Positions 1 through 6,253 of a stretch of DNA of 12,268 nt are shown here, piece by piece; positions within the stretch are counted from its first letter, which is position 1; the number at the start of each line of letters is the position of its first letter. The notes under the pieces are model-generated. The model did no database searches. It saw only the letters and a list, made by a program, of their open reading frames with translations, and was not told the DNA's origin. Location: positions 1 to 12,268 of the forward strand of contig CBCSOX010000065.1 in NCBI GenBank assembly GCA_965141735.1, given 5' to 3'. Source of the DNA: Massilioclostridium sp965141735 (lineage in GTDB: Bacteria; Bacillota; Clostridia; Oscillospirales; Ruminococcaceae). The translations under genes and the position numbers were made by a program.

Positions 1-2594
1 ATGAGTTTATCAAGGCTGGTCTTGTCACCCGCGACAAAACCGAGCTTGTGAATCTCGCTCATGAGGGAAATCCAGGCGGCATCCACCTGCTGCTGGGTCG
101 CGTCGCCGCGTGCGGCGATCTGGGTGGCGTTTTCATAGGCTGCGTAGAAGGAATCCTGCACCGAGCCGATGGCAGCGTCCACCTCGCCGTTTTCAATCGC
201 CTGCTCCGCGTAAGCGATGACCTTGTTGAGAATCGATTTATCTGCATTGGAGTCGGTCAGGGTGACGTCGGCGTAGGGGATGATCACAGCCTGTTCCGGG
301 CCGTAGTCCACATAGTCCATGTTGTAGCCCCACCAGCCGGCGCTGTTTTGGGTGATCGGTACCACGCCCCGGTCAATTTGAACGTTGGAGAGAGTGGAGC
401 TGTACTCGATGACGATCTTGTTTTCCCCATCCACAAGGTAGTCGGAGATATCGGCAATTGGCTTTGTGAAGCTAACGCCTCCAGTGTAGCCAGGCTTTTT
501 GTCGCTCTCGGTTCCGCCGACCTTCACGCCGTTGATCCACACTTCCATGCTCTCAACCAGCGTGTCCCCAAAGTCGAGATATGCGCCGTCCGCACTGCTG
601 GCATCCCACTCAAAAGCGGCCTCGTAGTGGCCCAGGCCGGAAACGCTCTTTCCTACCTCGGGGATGTTGTTCCAGGTGGTGATCCGGTCGAGCTGGACGT
701 TGATGTCTGTCTTTTGGGTCGCGGTCTTGCGGTTGACTGTTGTCACGTCTCCGATGGTCTCGGTCTGCTCCAGAATTTCTGTACCGGCTGTCCAGGACTC
801 CACTGTGAGATCCCAATTGGTGATGTCATAAGGGGCCGGCACTGTGACGGTGGACTGGTAGGTCCTACCGTCGCTGAGCTCTGCGTTGTAGGTTCCGCTC
901 TCGGTGGCACGCAGGTTGAGTGTATCTCCCTGCGCATAGGCAGAGTCTGCGTCTGTGGACTCGATGTGAACCTTTTCGTCGTCCACAGCTTCAAAGGCAT
1001 ACAGCGCAATGTTGTCGTAGTCGAGGTCGATGGAGAAGATGGTCTGGCCGTTTTCATAGCGGTATTCCCCGAGCTCGGTCACTTCTCCGGTCCAGGCGTC
1101 GATGGAATAGGGGATAAATTTGCCGTCCATCTTGATTTCGGTCTGGATGCTGGTGCCGTGGTCTTCGTTCTGGACGCTTTCCACATGGCTGTTCTGATGG
1201 TAGTCGTTGGAGCAGTAGTTGTACGCGTAGAGATACTGGTTGCCGTCCTCATCCTGTCTTGTCTGGGTGAGGAGCTGATGGTTGGCCTCTTCAAACTCCG
1301 CGTAGGGGCGGACGCCCAGCTCCTGAAGCGCCTCATAGACGCCGTCGCTGTAGCCTTCGGCAACCGGATCAGCGTAATTGAAGTCCTCCGAAGCGTCGTA
1401 GATCGGCGCAGTCCGGACGGTGGGCAGTGTTTTGAGCTCGGCGATGATGTTCGCAAGCTCTGCATCCGAATTGTCGTTGAACGGGGTGCGCTGAGCGGCT
1501 CCGTCGAGAATGACAACCTTCAGGCCCTTTTTGGCCCATTCCAGGATCTTTTCAGCGCCTTTGACGTCCAGCCAATCCTGGTAGAGGACAATAGCTTTGT
1601 ACCCAGCCTGTTCGATGGTCTGGGTTTCTTCATTGAAATACACGTCGTCGTCATAGAGGAAATCCGGGCTGAAGTAATCGTAGGTGTAGCCGTTGTCCTG
1701 CAGCTCGGTCGAGCGGTAGTAGACGCCCTGATGCGCGAGCATCCAGTTCATCTCGGTGAGGTCGTTCCCGGTTCCGCCGCCGAACCGGATTCCCTGCGCC
1801 CAGTTGTTGTGGATAAAGCCGACGTCGGTGCGGGACTTTCCGGTCTGAAGGAGCTGTTGGACGCGGCCAAGGTGTGCGTTAAACTCATCGTAATCCCGAT
1901 ATCCAGGGTTGCGGGTTCCAAAATAGTGGAACCAATCGAGACCAAACATGCCGGGGGCAAAACCGGGCCAAGCGTAGTTGCCGTAGCCGTAATCCGCGGC
2001 CCAGACATGCCAGACAATGCGCTGGAAGCCCGCAGCATAGGCGGAATAGGCATCCCGGAGATGCATCTGATCGGAGTAGTTGTAAGCCAGGCGCATTGCG
2101 CTTGTCTCAGACGAGAGCACTTTGTTTTCAAGCTTGGCGCCGCCCGTCCAGAGACGGAAGATATCCACCTGGTTGTACTGGTTGAGGTTTTCCGCCTCGG
2201 GGTAGTCAACGTCCATGATCGGCTCGGAAATTTCAAAGGTTCTGCCGTAGGAAATCTGCGCGCGGGTTTTGATGCCGACCGAGTTGAGCCATTCTTTTAA
2301 GGGGGTGAGCATTCTCTCCCGGTACAGGTCGGTCAGAACCTCGAGGAAGTCGTTGGTGATCTTCTGCCGCAGGTCCTCGTTGTCGGTGAGCTCATAGGTA
2401 CCTTTGAGCTCCTGATAGGGATTGCGCACGTTGGCAGACACACCGCTCACCAAAAAGAGGTAGGGGCGGATGTCGTATCCCTTTCTGTTCTGGAATTCCT
2501 GTGCCATGTCCTCAGACCACCAGGTGAAGCCGCTTCCGGTGTTGATCTCGAGGGAATCCATAAAGAGCTGCACGTCGCCCTCCTGAATCTTGGC
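1..2594 (-). CDS. Main body of the same GH106-like protein, partial at the left window edge
   Basis: This is one unbroken frame of about 864 codons from AKIQEGDVQLFMDSLE down to position 2, with no stop before the edge. It continues the GH106 catalytic domain: FMDSLE, then FTWWSEDMAQEFQ with RKGYDIRPYL, matching the family pattern of W..eF..rrGYd..pyl. KVLSSETSAMRLAY, then YAWPGFAPGMFGLDWFHYF, follow. A jelly-roll, galactose-binding-like module (about 690-370) holds VWINGV and the DGENKIVIEY strand, as is usual at the end of GH106 and GH2 proteins. A FIVAR repeat (about 250-1) has ATQQQVDAAWISLMSEIHKLGF. The rest, probably more FIVAR and an anchor, lies outside the window. With the frame repaired the protein exceeds 1130 residues. 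I could not assign the catalytic acids with certainty. No convincing RBS and start was seen for independent translation, so the gene is probably either inactive or misread at the junction. Confidence 0.85.
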
Positions 2595-3408
2595 AATGCT
2601 CCTCCCAAAATGCCTTGAGCGCCTCAACGCCTCTGGAATCAAAGTAGTTTGTGGCGTAGGAGGGCACAGTGGAGGGGCTGGCGGACTGAGCGGTCCCCTG
2701 CGTCCACAGCGCAAAGATGCGGTAGGTTCCATCGTTGGGGGCTGTCCAGTCCAGGTTCTGCTCCCATACCGTTGAACCCTCTGTCACCAGAGAGGTCAGG
2801 TCGATCATCGAGCTGTAGTCGACTACGTTGGTGTCGGTCTCCCGGTAAGCGTAGGCACCGATAAAGCCCGCGACCTCTCTGCACTTGTCGGGCGCAGGAA
2901 GAACGGTCAGGTTTTGCCCAGCCTCAACGGTTGTGGTGCCCATCGACACATTCTGCATGGCAGCCTGGCTGTCCGGGTCCAATCCGGGGACGTTGGAAGT
3001 GGCCCAGTTGGTACCCGAAGTCAGGTATACCCCCATGCCGAGGTCGAGCAGCTTATTCATCATCAGTTTCCATTTGTGCGACCACATCTCCGAACCGTAG
3101 GCATAAGTCGCATCGTCTGCGCCATTGTCGCTCTGCATGCAGAGTTCCACGCCGCGGAAGCCCGCGTCGTACAGCGCCTGGATTTCATCGAGCAGCGCCT
3201 CGTCGGTATTCGCCGCCTCGCCGATCCACCAGCGCACGTCGGTGCTGTAGACTCTGTCCGGATCCTGATATTGGCCCTCCAGCTCGGTTTGGAAAGACGA
3301 AGACCCGGACGGATTGCTCTCGATCTCCTGTGCAGAGGCGATGGAGCCTGCAGCTGTGCTCAGCAAAACGGCAAAGGACAGCAGCAATGCTAACACTCGT
3401 TTTTTCAT
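2512..3408 (-). CDS. N-terminal fragment of a secreted GH106-family alpha-L-rhamnosidase-like protein (frameshifted)
   Basis: This frame encodes 298 residues, of which about 271 are genuine. Residues 1-26 are a signal peptide: KKR, a hydrophobic core, then a small-residue end at ASA. Residues 54-90 (VRWWIGEA, then DAGFRGVEL) match the start of the GH106 barrel, where a WW motif is followed by a helix ending in aGfgGvEl. LGMGVYLTSGTNW (about 123-135) is the next conserved strand. GH106 enzymes remove terminal alpha-L-rhamnose, typically from pectin or other plant glycans, outside the cell. The start is the ATG at 3408, with AGAGGA at 3415-3420 placed 6 nt upstream. After AFWEEH (about residue 271) the frame changes and the last 27 residues (CQDSGG onward) are out-of-frame noise ending at 2512. 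The real family sequence continues in another frame (next entry). Substrate specificity is inferred from family only. Confidence 0.85.
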   Translation of the reverse strand: MKKRVLALLLSFAVLLSTAAGSIASAQEIESNPSGSSSFQTELEGQYQDPDRVYSTDVRWWIGEAANTDEALLDEIQALYDAGFRGVELCMQSDNGADDATYAYGSEMWSHKWKLMMNKLLDLGMGVYLTSGTNWATSNVPGLDPDSQAAMQNVSMGTTTVEAGQNLTVLPAPDKCREVAGFIGAYAYRETDTNVVDYSSMIDLTSLVTEGSTVWEQNLDWTAPNDGTYRIFALWTQGTAQSASPSTVPSYATNYFDSRGVEALKAFWEEHCQDSGGRRAALYGFPRDQHRKRLHLVV

Positions 3409-3553
3409 ACTAGTTCCTCTTTTCTTTCTAAAATCACGGATTGTTTTCTGTTGATTTTAAACTCGTATCCCCCCTTGCTATTGGATCACAACCATGGACA
3501 AACCCCCGTGCACAGGTTGCCGGAGATATGAGGTGCACTGGATTTTGGGTCCC

Positions 3554-3602
3554 AAAACAGCCGGCCTGAACAGGAGAAGTTCCCCCTCAGGGGGCTGTTT
3601 TT
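3554..3602. terminator. Long hairpin in the divergent region; GH106 leader structure or terminator
   Basis: AAAACAGCC (3554-3562) pairs exactly with GGCTGTTTT (3593-3601). Inside it CCTGA (3565-3569) pairs with TCAGG (3587-3591). A competing short hairpin, CCCCC-TCA-GGGGG, lies at 3582-3594. On the plus strand it ends in five Ts and resembles an intrinsic terminator. On the minus strand it lies within the predicted 5' leader of the GH106 mRNA and ends in four Ts followed by GGG, a weak terminator. It is about 145 nt upstream of the GH106 start codon. It could be an attenuator, a stability element, or a block on antisense transcription. Confidence 0.55.
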
Positions 3603-3645
3603 CATCGATACTGTCCGGCTGTCTCACATATTTTCCAGAGTTGTG

Positions 3646-3674
3646 TTGACTTACAAGATAAATTATAGTACGAT
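3646..3674 (+). promoter_or_regulatory. Predicted sigma-A promoter for the AraC-family regulator
   Basis: TTGACT (3646-3651, 5 of 6 to consensus), a 17-nt spacer and TACGAT (3669-3674) form a good plus-strand promoter. Transcription would start near 3681, about 74 nt before the regulator's ATG. It shares its footprint with the opposing GH106 promoter at 3662-3690. Confidence 0.6.
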
Positions 3675-3690
3675 TAGATAAATCGGACAA
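3662..3690 (-). promoter_or_regulatory. Predicted sigma-A promoter for the GH106 gene
   Basis: On the minus strand, TTGTCC (3690-3685, 4 of 6 to consensus) is followed by a 17-nt spacer and a perfect TATAAT (3667-3662). Transcription would start near 3655. That leaves a leader of about 247 nt before the GH106 start codon, which includes the hairpin at 3554-3602. The element overlaps the plus-strand regulator promoter almost entirely. The weaker upstream hexamer would fit activation by the neighbouring AraC protein. That last point is inference. Confidence 0.6.
3671..3685. promoter_or_regulatory. Candidate operator: inverted repeat between the overlapping promoters
   Basis: CGATT (3671-3675) and AATCG (3681-3685) are perfect 5-bp inverted arms around AGATA. 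The site overlaps the regulator's -10 and start point and the spacer of the GH106 promoter, a position from which a bound protein could affect both genes. AraC proteins more often bind direct repeats, so an inverted repeat could instead belong to another regulator or be chance. Confidence 0.25.
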
Positions 3691-3754
3691 TCCAACCAGG
3701 AAGCCCTGTTTCTATACCAATGAGGTCCTATCCAGTTTGACAAGGAGGCTATCG

Positions 3755-4753
3755 ATGCTGACCATTGAGCAATGCGTTGATCTTGTGTTTGCGCAGTTTC
3801 GGGAATTAACCCGCAGAAGGGAAACAGGTGCGGACAGCAGCCTGGACAAAAAGATCAAAGGGGAAAATTACACGATGTCAACCGGAAAGCAGCCGCCGGA
3901 TAAAAACATCAACATTTTGCTGCACTGCATCCCGCCGGAAACCTGTCGTCCAAAGTCCTATCACAACCACGATTATTTTGAACTGGTGTATGTGTTTCGT
4001 GGGAGCTTTGAAAATGTGATGCCAAGCAACCAGTTCACCCTGCACCAAGGGGACATTCTTCTGCTCAATCCCAATGTCATGCACTCGGTTTTCCGCAGGA
4101 GTGAGGATGATTTGGTCTTTAACATCATGATCTCGAAAAAGCTGTTCCAAGAGTATCTGGCCAATATTCTGGAGGATAACCAGATGTTTTCCTACTTCTT
4201 TTCGGACTATTTTTATCACGACACCAAAATTGAGCGGTACCTCTATTTTCAAAACAGCGACGACCCAGGCGTCAAAGAAGCGGTTGAACTGATGATCCGG
4301 GAGTATTTCAGCGGGGAGCCGAGCTCGGGCAGCATGGTGCTATCCTGCCTGATTGCGCTATTTGCGAGACTGTCGCGCAACTATCAAAAGGAAAACAAGA
4401 TTGCGGCGTATGAAAACGACCGCAACCGGATGATGTATGAGATCGTCACCTTTATCAACGCGAATTCCTGCGACATCACCTTAAACCAGCTGGCGGAGCA
4501 TTTGCAGTATTCGCCGGGTTATCTCTCCAAGCTGTTGCGCAAGTCGGGCAAAAGCTTTTCCCAGCTGCTGCTGGAATGCAGGCTCAACAAAGCGACGTAT
4601 TACTTAAAGCACACCAATCTCCCCATTTCAGAAATCATCAAAAAAGTTGGGTACAAAAACGAATTCTATTTTTATAAGATCTTTAAGGAAAATTATCACA
4701 TCACCCCGTCGCAATACCGCAAGCACGGCCTGCCTGAGCCGCTGGAAGTGTGA
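3755..4753 (+). CDS. AraC-family transcriptional regulator, cupin sensor plus AraC HTH
   Basis: The protein has 332 residues when started at the ATG at 3755. That start is chosen because AAGGAGG (3742-3748) lies 6 nt upstream. A TTG at 3737 is in frame but lies before this RBS, so it is unlikely to be the start. Residues about 50-130 form an AraC-type cupin sensor (YHNHDYFELVYVFRG, then LHQGDILLLNPNVMHSVF, with histidines typical of this fold). Residues 224-326 form the double helix-turn-helix: ITLNQLAEHLQYSPGYLSKLLRK, a linker helix, then LPISEIIKKVGYKNEFYFYKIFKE and HITPSQYRKH. Such proteins usually bind a sugar and activate nearby glycan-use genes. It is divergent from the GH106 gene, so that gene is the natural target. 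The ligand is unknown; rhamnose or an oligosaccharide is a guess from context. The coding frame looks intact. Confidence 0.93.
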   Translation: MLTIEQCVDLVFAQFRELTRRRETGADSSLDKKIKGENYTMSTGKQPPDKNINILLHCIPPETCRPKSYHNHDYFELVYVFRGSFENVMPSNQFTLHQGDILLLNPNVMHSVFRRSEDDLVFNIMISKKLFQEYLANILEDNQMFSYFFSDYFYHDTKIERYLYFQNSDDPGVKEAVELMIREYFSGEPSSGSMVLSCLIALFARLSRNYQKENKIAAYENDRNRMMYEIVTFINANSCDITLNQLAEHLQYSPGYLSKLLRKSGKSFSQLLLECRLNKATYYLKHTNLPISEIIKKVGYKNEFYFYKIFKENYHITPSQYRKHGLPEPLEV

Positions 4754-4851
4754 CGAACTGGATTTTTCCTCTGTTTGCTGCATTTCTGCCACAGCTTGTA
4801 CACACGGGTATGTGTCTGCAAGTTTAAACTGTGCCGCTTCGGAATTGCCTT

Positions 4852-4870
4852 ACCACCAATTATTGGTGGT
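4852..4870. repeat. 19-nt perfect palindrome, possible operator or decayed terminator stem
   Basis: ACCACCAATTATTGGTGGT consists of two 9-nt inverted arms around one T. There is no T-run on either side, so it is not a working terminator as it stands. Its core CCACCAA/TTGGTGG recurs in the terminator stem at 5054-5072. It lies about 100 nt downstream of the regulator stop codon. Confidence 0.4.
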
Positions 4871-5048
4871 CGGCAACAGGCTCTCTGACCAGACTGGAAA
4901 AGCAAGGCAAGAAGCTCGCTGGGTAGGAGCATGCCATTTTTTATTTCAACCGATTTCTCATCCCCTTGCAGTGTGCACAGCCTGCATCGGCCCGCGATAC
5001 AATCTTACAAAACGATCAATACGCAATGCGTCCGAACACTCTAAAATG

Positions 5049-5077
5049 AAAACCCACCAACACAGTTGGTGGGTTTT
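5049..5077 (+). terminator. Intrinsic terminator, probably of the AraC-family regulator
   Basis: AAAACCCACCAA (5049-5060) pairs perfectly with TTGGTGGGTTTT (5066-5077), and one more C-G pair closes a 3-nt loop. The 13-bp stem with A-tract and T-tract could work in both directions. It is about 295 nt after the regulator stop, a long 3' tail. No other plus-strand gene lies between them. Confidence 0.75.
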
Positions 5078-5308
5078 CTGAATCGTTCAAAGCGCTGAGT
5101 TACCGGCAAGTGCCTCCGTCGCATAGTACAGGTGACATAGCCAAAAGCGCACACTGAGCATTGCGTATGAAATCGTCAGTTTTCCATAATCTTTAACAGA
5201 GTGTGCTCCCTGCTGCACTTTCGTTCCCCTTTATCCTATTTTTCATGTATACGCTGGCCGTTTTAATTCTCTGCATTTCTGGCACAACGCAACAGCTTGT
5301 TTGAATCA

Positions 5309-5329
5309 CCCCGGTACAGCCGGGGATTT
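5309..5329 (+). terminator. GC-rich hairpin with short T-run, terminator-like
   Basis: CCCCGG (5309-5314) pairs with CCGGGG (5320-5325) around TACAG, followed by ATTTT. The T-run is short, so efficiency is doubtful. It lies only 17 nt before the next hairpin. Confidence 0.4.
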
Positions 5330-5341
5330 TGCTGGGACAAG

Positions 5342-5371
5342 AAAAAGCCAGGCAAAACAGCCGAGCTTTTT
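5342..5371 (-). terminator. Bidirectional terminator at the end of the FIVAR gene relic
   Basis: AAAAAGC (5342-5348) pairs with GCTTTTT (5365-5371). Inside, an imperfect inner stem surrounds an AAAACA loop on the plus strand. On the minus strand it lies about 30 nt after the stop codon of the wall-anchor relic, the normal place for that gene's terminator. Confidence 0.6.
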
Positions 5372-5401
5372 CAAAAGATAGGATAAAGAGGTGAATGTGG
5401 T

Positions 5402-5720
5402 TTATCCCATCTTATTGCTTTGGAGCAGTCCAACTCCGGCGAGTGCGAGAACAGACAGCGCGCTCTTCGTTTCGCAGCATCCCTCTGCCGTCCTTGAGGG
5501 TAACTTTTGCAGAGGTGAGCTGCGCGGTGAACGGTTCTGCGGTGGACAGTGTGTAACCGTCGATCTTCGCGGTAGCCCTTCTGCAACCTCGATGAGCAGC
5601 CCAAGAGCTGTCTTATCGCCCCGCACAAAACCGAGCTGATCGATTTCCTTCATCAGGTTCATTTAAGCTGTATCCGCATAGTGACCGCTGGCTCAGAAGC
5701 CTCCGCTCTCATCTTTGCAC
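5402..5720 (-). pseudogene. Decayed 3' end of a third FIVAR-containing, wall-anchored protein
   Basis: Read on the minus strand, family sequence appears in pieces in different frames. First comes AKMRAEASE (about 5720-5690), then ADTA, an in-frame TAA where the FIVAR repeat normally has Trp, then MNLMKEIDQLGFVRGDKTAL. Another frame continues with AKIDGYTLSTAEPFTAQL and TSAKVTLKDG, which aligns with the next FIVAR-type repeat of the GH95 protein (LDRYVDNQAKADLPGAL region). The first frame then resumes with KSALSVLALAGVGLL followed by SNKMG and a stop, resembling the hydrophobic tail of a sortase signal. The sorting motif itself and roughly 100 or more residues before it are missing. Several frameshifts, a nonsense codon and an internal deletion show this is a relic. 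The catalytic part of the parent gene is not present, so its activity is unknown. The alternative of a small functional protein is unlikely. Confidence 0.8.
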
Positions 5721-5725
5721 TTTTG

Positions 5726-5738
5726 ATTCACTTGCCAT
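5726..5738 (+). repeat. Direct repeat, left copy (13 nt)
   Basis: ATTCACTTGCCAT occurs here and again at 5938-5950 in the same orientation. The left copy sits at the upstream edge of the FIVAR relic. The repeats bracket about 200 nt of sequence with no recognised gene. Confidence 0.5.
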
Positions 5739-6040
5739 ATGAATGTGATTGGCGCAGACTCGTGCTTTGAGTCGTTCCCGCTCTTTTGTATGCACAGTTT
5801 TCTCAGCGTTTGCCCCAGGACCGCTGTCCGTTTCCTATCTCTCGCACTTCGGGACAAACGGGATGTGATATTCGCGTCTTCAATTGGAATATATCGGTTC
5901 TTTTTCCCATATCAAAAATCTCCTGCTGTTTTTCATAATTCACTTGCCATTACCTGTTTTGCATCAGCAGGTTTTCTTTTGCAAAAACGTTTCCCCCACC
6001 CCCGGCAGAACCATGGATTTTATCGATCTTAAGCGTACAA
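5739..6040. other. Non-coding stretch between the relic and the GH95 terminator
   Basis: I see no conserved protein here. A 35-codon minus-strand frame (5803-5910) begins with ATG behind an AGGAG at 9 nt spacing. It resembles nothing I know and may be chance or the 5' relic of a lost gene. The only other feature noted is the second copy of the 13-nt direct repeat. Confidence 0.4.
5938..5950 (+). repeat. Direct repeat, right copy (13 nt)
   Basis: This is the second exact copy of ATTCACTTGCCAT, 212 nt from the first. Direct repeats of this size can mark a past insertion or a deletion hotspot. No terminal inverted repeats were seen inside the bracketed segment. Confidence 0.5.
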
Positions 6041-6076
6041 AAAAATCCACCTTCCGAACCTGGAAGGTGGATTTTT
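6041..6076 (-). terminator. Strong intrinsic terminator downstream of the GH95 gene
   Basis: AAAAATCCACCTTCC (6041-6055) pairs over all 15 positions with GGAAGGTGGATTTTT (6062-6076) around a 6-nt loop. On the minus strand the stem is followed by a run of seven Ts. It lies about 178 nt after the GH95 stop codon, with nothing recognisable in between. It could also act on plus-strand transcripts. Confidence 0.8.
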
Positions 6077-6253
6077 GATGTCCTTGACACCGGCTGTTCT
6101 GGGCAGCGGCGTCCCGTCCAAATTCGCCCCGAGAATAGATCGAAGCGAATGAACGACTGTTTCAACACCCAAAACAGATCCCCCGTCAATTACGGTGTGC
6201 GATACAACCGGAGTTTCTTTTAGCCGCTATTTTAGGATGATGTGTATAGCCTC

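Larger units (their letters stand above)
4754..5401. other. Non-coding stretch after the regulator
   Basis: This stretch of about 650 nt contains no frame with recognisable protein content. It holds a 19-nt palindrome (4852-4870), a strong terminator (5049-5077), a GC-rich hairpin (5309-5325) and a bidirectional terminator (5342-5371). The number of hairpins suggests accumulated ends of lost transcription units, consistent with the gene relic just to the right. Confidence 0.5.

Noticed and set aside
48..2300. A 750-codon plus-strand open frame opposite the GH106 gene
   Set aside because: The minus strand carries clear GH106 motifs over the whole length. The plus-strand frame is rich in Val, Gly and Asp with no domain and no RBS, as expected for an antisense shadow in a GC-biased gene.
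3478..3690. A 70-codon minus-strand frame in the divergent control region
   Set aside because: It covers both promoters and the hairpin, lacks an RBS and resembles no protein. The region is better explained as regulatory.
3737..3754. Upstream TTG as the start of the AraC regulator
   Set aside because: It lies before the AAGGAGG at 3742-3748, which is correctly spaced for the ATG at 3755.
4696..4932. A 78-codon minus-strand frame overlapping the end of the AraC gene
   Set aside because: It has no RBS or motif, and its 3' part is antisense to the regulator's C-terminus.
5019..5168. 11-bp inverted repeat ATACGCAATGC / GCATTGCGTAT as ends of a small mobile element
   Set aside because: A pair of this length at this distance is fairly likely by chance, the similarity does not extend beyond the arms, and no target duplication is visible.
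5803..5910. A 35-codon minus-strand frame with an AGGAG upstream
   Set aside because: The RBS is plausible, but the peptide has no recognisable feature and lies among gene remnants. There is not enough evidence to call a gene.
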